From positions 186,001 to 250,000 of the forward strand of contig CAWGPR010000009.1 of the NCBI GenBank assembly GCA_963824475.1: a stretch of 64,000 nucleotides of DNA. The letters are read 5' to 3'. Positions 8,488 through 17,113 of the stretch are shown piece after piece. The translations under genes and the position numbers were made by a program. The notes beneath the pieces were generated by a model, which did not search any database, had not been told where the DNA came from, and saw only the letters and a program-made list of their open reading frames with translations. Origin of the DNA: Roseiarcus sp963824475 (GTDB taxonomy: Bacteria; Pseudomonadota; Alphaproteobacteria; Rhizobiales; Beijerinckiaceae). Within the stretch, counting starts at the first letter, position 1. Every line of letters begins with the position of its first letter.

Positions 8488-9690
8488 ATGAGCGGCTTTC
8501 ACGGACCCGATCTCGGCCCCTTCCAGTGGGACGATCCTCTGCTGCTCGAGTCTCAGCTCACCGAGGACGAGCGGATGATCCGCGACACCGCGCGGGACTT
8601 TGCCGCTCACGAGCTCGCGCCCCGCATCCAGAAGGCCTATCTTGAGGAAAAGACCGACCCGAAGCTCTTCCGGCTGATGGGCGAAGCGGGATTGCTCGGG
8701 GTGACGCTGCCGCAGGAATTCGGCTGCGCCGGCGCGGGCTACGTCGCTTACGGCCTCATCGCGCGCGAGGTCGAGCGCGTCGACTCCGGCTTCCGCTCGA
8801 TGATGAGCGTGCAGAGCTCGCTCGTCATGTACCCGATCCACGCCTATGGCGACGCCGACCAGCGCCGCAAGTATCTGCCCGGCCTCGCGCGCGGCGAGCT
8901 CATCGGCTGCTTCGGGCTCACCGAACCGAACGCCGGCTCCGATCCGGGCGGCATGATCACGCGGGCTGAGAAAATCGAGCGGGGCTATCGGCTCATTGGC
9001 TCGAAAATGTGGATCAGCAACGCGCCGATCGCCGACGTGTTCGTGGTGTGGGCCAAGTCCCGCGCGCACAACGACCAGATTCGCGGCTTCATTCTCGAAA
9101 AGGGCATGAAGGGCCTTTCCACGCCGAAGATCGAAGGCAAGCTGTCGTTGCGCGCCTCCGTCACTGGGGAGATCGTGCTCGACAATGTCGAGGCGCCGGA
9201 GAGCGCAATTCTGCCGAATGTTGCCGGCTTGAAGGGCCCGTTCGGCTGCTTGAACCGAGCGCGCTACGGCATTTCCTGGGGCGCGATGGGCGCGGCGGAG
9301 GATTGCTGGCTCGCCGCCCGCCAATACGGGCTGGACCGCAAGCAGTTCGGCCGCCCGCTCGCCGCCACCCAGCTCTTCCAGAAGAAGCTCGCCGACATGC
9401 AAACCAGGATCGCGCTCGGGCTCCAGGCGTGCTTAAGGGTCGGGCGGCTGATGGACGAGGGCAGGGCGGCGCCGGAGATGATCTCGCTCGTCAAGCGCTC
9501 GAATTGCGGCGATGCGCTCGACGTCGCCAGGGCGGCGCGCGACATGCACGGGGGCAACGGCATCCAGATCGAGTACAAGGTGATGCGCCACCTCGCCAAC
9601 CTCGAGACGGTCAACACCTACGAAGGCACGCACGACGTTCACGCGCTGATCCTCGGGCGCGCCCAAACCGGCCTGCAGGCGTTCTTTTGA
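8488..9690 (+). CDS. gcdH: glutaryl-CoA dehydrogenase
   Basis: 400 residues. This FAD acyl-CoA dehydrogenase converts glutaryl-CoA to crotonyl-CoA plus CO2 in lysine/tryptophan and aromatic degradation. Diagnostic features are the FGLTEPNAGSDPGGM flavin-binding segment, the GFILEKGMKGLSTPKIEGKLSLRAS region and the C-terminal catalytic glutamate in NTYEGTHDVHALILGRAQTG. The reading starts at ATG 8488, a few bases after a GAGG-like ribosome site. In related bacteria a CaiB/BaiF CoA-transferase usually follows it. Here such a gene is found only 5.2 kb away and broken, because an AT-rich cassette and group II introns now separate them. Confidence 0.9.
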   Translation: MSGFHGPDLGPFQWDDPLLLESQLTEDERMIRDTARDFAAHELAPRIQKAYLEEKTDPKLFRLMGEAGLLGVTLPQEFGCAGAGYVAYGLIAREVERVDSGFRSMMSVQSSLVMYPIHAYGDADQRRKYLPGLARGELIGCFGLTEPNAGSDPGGMITRAEKIERGYRLIGSKMWISNAPIADVFVVWAKSRAHNDQIRGFILEKGMKGLSTPKIEGKLSLRASVTGEIVLDNVEAPESAILPNVAGLKGPFGCLNRARYGISWGAMGAAEDCWLAARQYGLDRKQFGRPLAATQLFQKKLADMQTRIALGLQACLRVGRLMDEGRAAPEMISLVKRSNCGDALDVARAARDMHGGNGIQIEYKVMRHLANLETVNTYEGTHDVHALILGRAQTGLQAFF

Positions 9691-9866
9691 AGAACGGTTT
9701 TGCGCTTTAGGGAATGGCGCAACGGCCGAGGTTTCGCGGGGGGCCGTCCCTTTGCGCTTGCAGCAACGCAAAAATATGCCAAATTAATAGTCGGCTGGCG
9801 CGTCATTATACAAATTAATTGCGGGCCTAGGAGCGAGCGTTTTGCGCTGCGCTGGAGCGGGGCGAA

Positions 9867-10524
9867 ATGATACCTCGGCGAAAATTCCTCCTTTGGAACT
9901 TTACTCTCCTCGCTAAAGTATTACTCTGTGGCCGTCTAGCTTTCGCCGATGCACTGGATGATGCCGCCTCTCTTTCGACTCCAGAAGCACGCGCCCACTA
10001 CGCTTGTACGCGAACAGGAATCTTTGACCAACTTGGACCAGGGTCGCTCACACTGGAGGAATGGTTTGTCCTCTTGTCTAAGAACTTTGACAAATTTCGG
10101 TAAAACGGTTCGAGAGTATACTTTAGAAAGTTTTGATCTTTTTGAGGACGGAATTATAGACCATTTCCCAGAGGGTTATCCTTCTGTAGAACTAGCTGAA
10201 TCGCAAGCAATGTGTTTTATGTATAAGCAAACTACACCGGAGTTGTATGCAAGTATGGGATGTCTATACCTTCACGAGATTTGGGAAGCTGCGCGGCAAC
10301 GAGCAAAATCAATATGGCTTCAACGCCGCGAGAAATTTCTGCAAGAGCAAGAGCGTCTTAAGCATTGCATAGGGCAAGACTGTCTTAAGAGTTCCGCTTC
10401 AATCAACAACAATAATGAGACAACCTCCAAACAAGACGTAAAATCGGCACAACAACATAGCCGGAAGACGCGGGGTGGCGCGTGTACGCCCGTCGACGAA
10501 AAAGGGCGCGCATGTATCATTTAA
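9867..10524 (+). pseudogene. AT-rich gene of unknown function, secreted, possibly frameshifted
   Basis: Two overlapping frames probably form one gene. The first (9867-10103, 78 residues) begins MIPRRKFLLWNFTLLAKVLL, a signal sequence with a Tat-like RRKF, and stops in SKNFDKFR. The second frame continues naturally from NFGKTVREYTLESFDLFEDG to 10524 and ends in a charged, Gln/Lys-rich, low-complexity tail with two Cys. Dropping one T in the AAATTTCGG run near 10095 would fuse them. Base composition is clearly AT-richer than all neighbours, indicating recent transfer. I recognise no family. The alternative is two separate small proteins. Confidence 0.4.
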
Positions 10525-10553
10525 CTAGCAATAAGTCTGAGTACATTGACACG

Positions 10554-10751
10554 ATGGGGCAAACCAATTACGTTCTAATTTTTAAAAATAACTGCAACTA
10601 CAACATTGTCGTAGAAGCGACTGCGACTAACGGAAACGTTGGGTCTGGCGGCGCTGCTGCCGGCGGTACCCTAACCCTGAATTGTACTTCCACTACCGAC
10701 CCTCCTTGCAGAGGGTTTAAAAGTTGGACTCCAGTATGCAAACGAGACTAG
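10554..10751 (+). CDS. small hypothetical protein
   Basis: 65 residues from the ATG at 10554 (MGQTNYVLIFKNNCNYNIVV), with earlier in-frame starts at 10512 and 10482. It has four cysteines, is rich in Thr/Asn/Gly, and has a glycine patch (GSGGAAAGGTL). It shares the AT-rich composition of the preceding gene. Its stop codon is directly followed by the 5' end of the outer group II intron, so the gene may have been clipped by the insertion. Function unknown. Confidence 0.35.
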   Translation: MGQTNYVLIFKNNCNYNIVVEATATNGNVGSGGAAAGGTLTLNCTSTTDPPCRGFKSWTPVCKRD

Positions 10752-11241
10752 GGTGCGCCCCGAAGGCGTGTATCATCAGTGGAGGTAGATTCCACCCAGA
10801 GAGTTGTCGATTGATCTGGTAGCTGACGAGCGATTTGACCGGGTAACCGGTCGGGTTGGAGCCTCGTGACAAAGGCCGCCTCGGGCGGTTGAGCGATCCA
10901 TCGGGCCGTAATGCGAATGAAGTCTGAGCAGGCCTCGAAAGATGCGATGCGGACGCCGACCCATCCCTAGTTTGGGGAAGGCCGCGCGGGCAGGGAAGCA
11001 ATCGACACATGCACCTGTCCGGTCCGCCGGGGTAATGGACACGGCACGCTGGAAGGGTGATGCGGGTAATCGGGGGAGACCCGTGCGGTCGGAGGTCGCG
11101 GCTTTCGACGCTGTTTATGGCAGCGGACCGTGCGGGAGTCGGACAGGGTCATACGACCGTTGATGCCGGGTAACTCCGGCGGAGGAAAGGACCCTGACTT
11201 CTGGTGTGCTTTCGAAGATGGTGAGGAAAGGGTGATTGGCG

Positions 11242-12562
11242 ATGCGCCTGGAAACGCCCGAAAAGATCAGGAACCTTCAGAGGAAGCTCTATTGTAAGGC
11301 GAAGACGGAGCCCGCCTTCCGCTTCTACCTGCTCTACGACAAGATCTGCCGTGAGGATGTCCTTCTCCACGCCTATGCGCTCGCCCGCGCCAACGCGGGT
11401 GCGCCGGGCGCCGATGGAACGACTTTCGAGCAGATCGACGCGGAGGGCGCGGAAGTTTGGCTGGCGGGTTTGCGCGGGGAACTCGTTTTGAAGACGTACC
11501 GGGCCGATCCGGTGCGGCGGGTGATGATACCGAAGCCGGGGGGCGGCGAACGCCCGCTCGGTATCCCCACGATTTCGGGATCGGGTCATTCAGACCGCCG
11601 CCAAGCTCGTTCTGGAGCCGATCTTCGAAGCGGACTTCGAGGATAACGCCTATGGCTATCGCCCACGTCGCAGCGCGGGTGATGCGGTCAAGGAAACGCA
11701 CCGGCTGATCTGCCGGGGCTATACCGACGTCGTAGACGCCGACTTGTCGAAATATTTCGATTCGATTCCGCACTCGGACCTCCTCAGATCGCTGGCCCGA
11801 CGCATCGTCGACCGGAATGTGCTGCGGTTGATCAAGCTGTGGCTGCAAGCGCCGGTCGAGGAACGGGATGGCGACGGGAAACGGCGAATGAGCGGCGGCA
11901 GGAGCAGCAAACGCGGCACGCCTCAAGGCGGTGTCGCCAGCCCTTTGCTCGCCAATATTTACATGAACCGGTTCCTGAAGCATTGGCGTCTATCTGGACG
12001 CGGCGAAGCATTCCGCGCCCACGTCGTCTCTTACGCCGACGACTTCGTCATCCTCAGCCACGGCAGCGCGGAAGAGGCTCTGGCGTGGACGAGAGCGGTG
12101 ATGACGAAACTCGGGTTGTCGCTCAACGAGGGGAAAACCTCGGTGAAAGACGCTCGCCGAGAAAGCTTCGACTTCCTTGGCTACACGTTAGGTCCACGAC
12201 ATTTTCCTAATGGTGGCCGGTGGTACTTGGGCGCAAGCCCATCGAAGAAAAGCGTGCATCGGATCAAGCTCAAAGTCAGCGACTTGCTGACGCCGAGCAA
12301 CAAGGGCGCTTGGCCTGAAGTTCAAACTCGACTGAACCGCCTTCTGCGCGGCTGGTCAGCATACTTCTCGCACGGCGCGCTTGCATCGGCGTACCAAGCC
12401 GTTGACGATCATGTCTATGACCGTGTGCGCAACTTCTTGTGCAAACGACATAAAGCGTCAGGGCGCGGTACTAACCGGTTTTCTCGTGAGATTGTCTACG
12501 AGGAACTGGGCGTGCTGCGCCTTCGTCGCGGGCGCGGATTGTCACCGGTGAGTGCCTCATGA
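11242..12562 (+). pseudogene. ltrA: outer intron reverse transcriptase/maturase, one apparent frameshift
   Basis: The reading frame 11242-11570 (MRLETPEKIRNLQRKLYCK ... RPLGIPTI) shifts to a second frame that continues RDRVIQTAAKLVLEPIFEAD through to 12562. The two rejoin exactly if one T is removed from GATTTC at 11571-11576, giving GATTC. All later motifs are intact: DADLSKYFDSI, the polymerase YADDF box (SYADDFVILS), GTPQGGVASPLLANIYM, and the maturase X domain (RLNRLLRGWSAYFSHG). No HNH endonuclease domain is seen. It encodes an RNA-dependent DNA polymerase plus splicing factor for the intron. The frameshift may be a sequencing artefact. Confidence 0.8.
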
Positions 12563-12577
12563 TGAAGCCAGTCGGAA

Positions 12578-12608
12578 AGCCGGATGCGGTAAATCCGCCT
12601 GTCCGGTT
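12578..12608 (+). ncRNA. domain V of the outer group II intron
   Basis: A 31-base hairpin AGCCGGA/TCCGGTT with inner stem GCGG/CCGC and a TAAA loop, carrying the catalytic AGC at its 5' side. The inner intron begins immediately after it. Confidence 0.65.
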
Positions 12609-14609
12609 GTGTGTCCAGCGAAGGCTGGCATGTTCAGCAGGAGAAAGGCCTGCCGGGGCAAGAGTCAGAAGCCCCGTAGTTTGGATAGCAGGGTGGCGGG
12701 AAACCAAGACTCTGAAGCCTATCGACAACGTCTCCCTCGGGGAGACGACGAGCCGCCGGGCCGTAATGAAAGTAAACGCGAATGTGGCCTCGAAAATGCG
12801 TAGCCCCGAAGGCCGAGCCCGCAACTGGAGGGCGAAGGCAGCATGGGGAGCCGAAATCTGACCGAAGCGGCTCCTTCACTTCGGCGGGGTGGAAGCGACA
12901 GCACGGTGGCAAGGACATGCCGAGCAACTGGAGAAGCCCTCCTCGTCCCGGCGCGAAATCGCCGGAGCAGGGTTGATCGTATAACCGGCTCAACCGGGAA
13001 GTTGATCGAAGGCGAGAGGGTGACGGATGGGTTCGCAGTAGCGGTGAGGCGGGGTAACGCCCGTGGAGCGAAGGAGCCCTGCTGTTTGTAAAGTCTCCGA
13101 TCACAAGGAAGGCAAGGACGAGATGACAAAGGCGTCCATCGATTTGCAGGACCTGAGGCGGAGAATATACGTCAAGGCGAAGGCTGAGACGTCCTGGAAG
13201 TTCTGGGGATTGTACGTCCATGTCTGCAAGCTGGAAACGCTACGCGAGGCGTATGCGCTGGCCAAAAGGAACGATGGGGCTCCGGGAAGTGACGGGGTGA
13301 CCTTCGAGGCTATCGAAGCGCAGGGCGTAGAGGCTTTCCTTGAGCAGATCGCGGACGAACTGGTCGGGCGCTCCTATGCGCCGTTGCCGGCCCGGAGGCA
13401 GGAAATCCCGAAGGATGGCGGCAAGGTCCGCGTCCTTTCTATTCCTGCGATCCGCGACCGCGTGGCGCAGGGTGCGCTCAAGCTCATATTGGAACCGATC
13501 TTCGAGGCGGACTTCCAATCGGGGTCGTTCGGATACCGACCGCAACGGACAGCTCATGAAGCGGTGGACCGCGTGGCGCGAGCGATCGTTCAGCACAAGA
13601 CGCGCGTCATCGACATCGACTTGCGCAGCTATTTCGACAATGTCCGGCATGATCGGCTGTTGGCGAAAGTAGCCCAGCGCGTGGACGATGCCGACGTCAT
13701 GCATCTGCTGAAGATCATGCTCAAAGCCAGCGGGAAACAAGGCGTTCCGCAGGGTGGGGTGATCTCGCCGCTGCTCAGCAACATCTACCTCACCGAGGTT
13801 GACAGGATGCTGGAGCGGGCGAGGGAGGCCACGCGCTACGGCAAGTACACCTCCGTCGAATACGCGAGATTCGCTGACGACCTGGTGATCTTGATCGACG
13901 CCCACCAGCGACATGACTGGCTGATGGCGGCGGTGGAGAAACGGCTGCGCGAGGAACTGGCCGAGCTGCAGGTCGAAATCAACGAAGAAAAGAGTCGAAT
14001 CGTGGACCTCCGCCGAGGCGAGAGCTTCGGCTTTCTGGGGTTCGACTTCCGCCGAGTGCGTAGTCTGCGGGGCGTATGGCGCGCCCACTACACGCCCAAG
14101 CTCAAAAAGCGGACGGCGCTGCTACGCAAGCTCAAGGATGTGTTCCGCCGCCACCAATCGCAACCGGTTGATCGGGTCGTGAAGTTGATCAACCCGGTGC
14201 TGCGCGGTTGGGTGAACTACTTTGCGGTGGGACACGCCAGCGAGTGCTTCGGCTTCGTGAAAGACTGGGTGGAGAAGAAGATCCGGCGCCATATGCTGCG
14301 AGCCCGGAACCGACAGGGCTTCGGCTGGGCGCGGTGGAGTAGGGGATGGCTGTATCAGACTCTGAAGCTGTTCGATGGCTACCGAGTGGTTCGACCAGCG
14401 CCGAAAGCCGCTCCGGCAGGATAGGCCCCATAATCCTTGAGGCGAAGCAAACAGGAGAGCGCAGTGCGGGAAATCCGCATGCTGCGTTCGACGAGGCGGG
14501 GGCTGGAAACGTGGCACGGCCGAGATGGTGTGACACTCGCAGACGAAAGAGCGAGCCAACAGGGAATACAAACTTCGGCCTAAACCGGCGCGTCAGTCCT
14601 CGACCCTAC
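12609..14609 (+). mobile_element. inner group II intron nested in the outer intron
   Basis: It starts GTGTGTCC at 12609, right after the outer intron's domain V, and contains a structured leader, a complete reverse-transcriptase gene (13123-14424) and its own domain V at 14457-14489 (GAGCGCAG-TGCGG-GAAA-TCCGCA-TG-CTGCGTTC). It ends ...CTCGACCCTAC at 14609, almost the same final bases as the outer intron. Splicing it out would rejoin the outer domain V with the outer domain VI region. Ends are inferred from consensus. Confidence 0.65.
13123..14424 (+). CDS. ltrA: inner intron reverse transcriptase/maturase
   Basis: 433 residues from the ATG at 13123. The longer frame from 13063 covers intron RNA. 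Reverse-transcriptase blocks are in order: GAPGSDGVTFEAIEAQG, LSIPAIRDRVAQGALKLILEP, DIDLRSYFDNVRHDRLL, GVPQGGVISPLLSNIYL, and the catalytic box RFADDLVIL, with Phe in place of the usual Tyr. The maturase X domain follows (VVKLINPVLRGWVNYFAVGH). No HNH domain is visible. It is only distantly similar to the outer intron's enzyme, so the two introns are different families and not a tandem duplication. Confidence 0.9.
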   Translation: MTKASIDLQDLRRRIYVKAKAETSWKFWGLYVHVCKLETLREAYALAKRNDGAPGSDGVTFEAIEAQGVEAFLEQIADELVGRSYAPLPARRQEIPKDGGKVRVLSIPAIRDRVAQGALKLILEPIFEADFQSGSFGYRPQRTAHEAVDRVARAIVQHKTRVIDIDLRSYFDNVRHDRLLAKVAQRVDDADVMHLLKIMLKASGKQGVPQGGVISPLLSNIYLTEVDRMLERAREATRYGKYTSVEYARFADDLVILIDAHQRHDWLMAAVEKRLREELAELQVEINEEKSRIVDLRRGESFGFLGFDFRRVRSLRGVWRAHYTPKLKKRTALLRKLKDVFRRHQSQPVDRVVKLINPVLRGWVNYFAVGHASECFGFVKDWVEKKIRRHMLRARNRQGFGWARWSRGWLYQTLKLFDGYRVVRPAPKAAPAG

Positions 14610-14850
14610 TGATGAGCGGGGAAGGGAAACGGCGCGACGCCCCAAAGCGAAGCAACCGCGCCCTTCCTCGACTCTACTTGCTTAGATCGTAGTGTGGGGT
14701 CGATGACCTCGCCGGCGCGCTCGCCGACAGCGCCGGACAGCGGATTCCTCGGCGACGCCGAGTCGTGCAAGGTTAGGCTAAGCCTTTGCATTTCCTCGTG
14801 CGCGAAAAACTGCGCGAGAGGCCGCGGCACCGTAGGAGGGGTTTTGAGCA

Positions 14851-15653
14851 ATGAGCGCGCTTGCCGGCGTGCGCGTAGTCGAACTCGCGCGCGTGCTTGC
14901 TGGTCCGACCATCGGCCAGACGCTCGCCGATCTTGGCGCCGACGTCATCAAGGTCGAGAGTCCGGGGGGCGATGAGACGCGCGCCTGGGGTCCGCCGTTC
15001 ATCGAGACGGAAGGCGAGCTTTCGGCCGCCTATTTCCATTCGTGCAATCGCGGCAAACGCTCGATCGTCGCCGATTTTAACACCGAGCGCGGGCGCGAGA
15101 TCGCGCGCCGGCTCGCGGCGCGTTCGGACGTATTGATCGAGAATTTCAAGGTCGGGGGCCTGCAGAAGTTCCGACTCGACTACGAGAGCCTGAAAGCGCT
15201 CAATCCGCGGCTCATCTATTGCTCGGTGACGGGTTTCGGCCAGACGGGGCCTTACGCAAAGCGCGCCGGCTACGACTTCCTCATTCAGGGCATGTCGGGG
15301 GTCATGGACATCACCGGCGAAGCCGATGGGCCCCCCGAGAAGGCGGGCATCGCGATCAGCGACCTCTTCACCGGGCTCTATGGCGTCATCGCCATCGAGG
15401 CGGCTTTGATCGCGCGCGAGCGCACCGGCCAGGGCCAGCACATCGACCTTGCGCTGTTCGAACTCGATGACCACGATGCTCGCCAATCAGGCGATGAACT
15501 ATCTGGCTTCCGGCCGATCGCCGAAGAGGATGGGCAACGCGCATCCCAATCTCGCGCCCTATCAGACGCTTCCGGTTGCGGACGGCTGGCTCATCGTCGC
15601 GGTGGGCAACGACGGACAGTTCGAGCGGCTCTGTGGCGCGCTGGGGCTTAATA
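14851..15653 (+). pseudogene. CaiB/BaiF (family III) CoA-transferase, truncated
   Basis: The start is intact (MSALAGVRVVELARVLAGP), with the family's catalytic-region motifs (GADVIKVESPGGDETR, FHSCNRGKRS, YDFLIQGMSG). At 15460-15465 the sequence GAACTC breaks the frame. Reading it as GACTC restores LALFDSMTTMLANQAMNYL and the continuation APYQTLPVADGWLIVAVGND. The gene then ends abruptly at about 15653, where an IS630 element begins, after roughly 265 of about 400 residues, and the remainder is not found downstream. It is probably the succinyl-CoA:glutarate CoA-transferase partner of gcdH and now non-functional because of the IS truncation. Confidence 0.85.
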
Positions 15654-16790
15654 CCCAAGGTCATAGCGGCTGACCGACATGCGCCCAGTCGCGCATTCCG
15701 ATGGATGTGATGGTTTCGGGTTTGGCGATGAGCTTTCGCCATGCGGCGCATGCGGCGTCGATGATGGCGTCGTAGTTTTCGAAGACGGTGTTTGAAAGCC
15801 AGTTCTGACGGAGATACTGCCAGACATTCTCGACCGGGTTCAGTTCCGGCGCGCGCGAGGGCAGGAAGATCGGCGTGATGTTGTCGGGCACGTCGAGCTT
15901 GCCCGTGATGTGCCATCCGGCCCGGTCGAGCAGGAGCACGGCATGGGCGCCCGTAGCGACATTGCGCGAGATTTCGTCGAGGTGAAGTTGCATCATGTCG
16001 GTGTCGGCACGAGGAAGCGCCAAAGCCGCTCCGACCCCGCGAGCGGGACAGATCGCGCCGAACAGATAGGCGTTGTCATAGCGCTGATCGGCGGGCTGCC
16101 TTGGCCGCGTTCCACGCCTGGCCCATTGGCGGACAAGGCCGTTCTTCTGGCCAATCCGGGCCTCATCCGAAAACCAGATCTCGACCGGCGTCGTCTCGGG
16201 CAGCCCTTCGAGATGAGCCTTCAGCGCGCGCGGGAAGTTTTTTTAAATCCCTCGACGATCCGCTCATCCTGAGCCGGATGACGGGGCCGTGCGCTCATAT
16301 GCGAGAAGCCGAGCTTCTTCAGAAGCTTTCCGACATAGCGCGGGTGAAAGTCGACGCCGAACCTCTCGGCGATGACGCGCTTGAGGTCGATCCGCCGCCA
16401 GCGTACGACGCCGTCCTTCTCACGATCCGGCCCGGCCTCGACGATCTGCGCGAACTGGGCCCGTTGCTCCTCCGACAGGCGAGGCTTGGGACCCGCCGTC
16501 CAATTGTCGAACAGACCCTCCGGTCCGAAAGCGTTGAAGCGATGGACCCAGTCGCGCAGCGTCTGCCGGTCCATGCCGCCGATCTTCGCCGCCGCGCCTC
16601 GGTCCATCCCGTCCCGAACCGCGGCCAAGGACAGAAGCCGCCGGCTCTGGTTGGCGTCCTTCGAGCGCCGGGCGAGCGCCCGAAGCTCCTTAGCCGAATA
16701 GTCGTCTCGCAATCTGACCGCTGATGGCATGGCGCGAATCTCCCCACGCCAATGGAGTCAGAAATCTCGCCCTCTGTGAATCCACAATGT
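15654..16790 (-). mobile_element. IS630-family insertion sequence
   Basis: A transposase gene split over two frames (16730-15661) lies between the truncated CoA-transferase and the DUF971 gene. A TA dinucleotide at 15652-15653 fits the IS630 target. I could not identify matching terminal inverted repeats at the right end, so the limits are approximate and the element may have lost an end. Confidence 0.65.
15661..16730 (-). CDS. IS630-family transposase, probably by -1 frameshifting
   Basis: The first frame (16730-16221, 169 residues) is the helix-turn-helix part (SAVRLRDDYSAKELRALARR, GMDRQTLRDWVHRFN). It runs into a run of seven A followed by C (minus strand, at about 16235-16246). Slipping back one base there gives GFKKNFPRALKAHLEGLPE and continues without stop to 15661. 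The joined protein carries the full DDE triad: Asp in WFSDEARIG, Asp in LLLDRAGWH and Glu in PELNPVENVW. Programmed frameshifting on A-runs is known for IS630 elements, so it is probably functional. A homopolymer error is the alternative. Confidence 0.8.
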
Positions 16791-16793
16791 AAG

Positions 16794-17102
16794 TCAGCTC
16801 GCGGGGCCTTTGGTATAACTCGCCAGCTTGCGCAGGTAGTCCCAGGTGTAGAGACCGGTGTCATGCCCGTCGTCGAACACGATCTTGATCGCGTAATTGC
16901 CGACCGGCTCGATCGCGACGATGGCGACGTTTGCCTTGCCCGAGACCGCCTTCTTCTGGCTCGGCGAATGCCCCTGCACTTCGGCGCTCGGGCTTTCGAC
17001 GCGCAGCTTCTCGGCGGTCAAGCGGATGACCTGGCCGTCGTCGAAGGCGACTTCCAGAACGTGTCCCTTGTCCATCGCCGTAATATCTGTCGGCCAGGAC
17101 AT
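16794..17102 (-). CDS. DUF971 protein (GBBH-like N-terminal domain)
   Basis: 102 residues corresponding to the small domain found alone in many bacteria and at the N-terminus of gamma-butyrobetaine hydroxylase: LEVAFDDGQVIRLTAEKLRVESPSAEV near the start and GNYAIKIVFDDGHDTGLYTWDYLRKL near the end. Stand-alone members often neighbour Mrp/Fe-S genes, as here, where mrp ends 11 bases upstream on the same strand. A link to iron-sulfur handling is suspected, not shown. Confidence 0.85.
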   Translation of the reverse strand: MSWPTDITAMDKGHVLEVAFDDGQVIRLTAEKLRVESPSAEVQGHSPSQKKAVSGKANVAIVAIEPVGNYAIKIVFDDGHDTGLYTWDYLRKLASYTKGPAS

Positions 17103-17113
17103 CGCGGCTCCCT

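Larger units (their letters stand above)
10753..14677 (+). mobile_element. outer group II intron (interrupted by a second intron)
   Basis: The element begins with GTGCG at 10753, the group II 5' consensus, followed by about 480 bases of structured RNA and a maturase-type reverse-transcriptase frame (11242-12562). Domain V is recognisable at 12578-12608: AGCCGGA-TGCGG-TAAA-TCCGC-CTG-TCCGGTT. The rest of the 3' end (domain VI-like, GGGAAGGG...CCCTTCC) lies at 14611-14677 and ends CTCGACTCTAC, after the inner intron. The exact 5' and 3' ends are inferred from consensus only. The 5' flank is AT-rich foreign DNA and the 3' flank is normal high-GC sequence. Confidence 0.65.

Noticed and set aside
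15654..16790. Exact terminal inverted repeats for the first IS630 element
   Set aside because: No convincing pair was found near 15654 and 16790, so only approximate limits are given.
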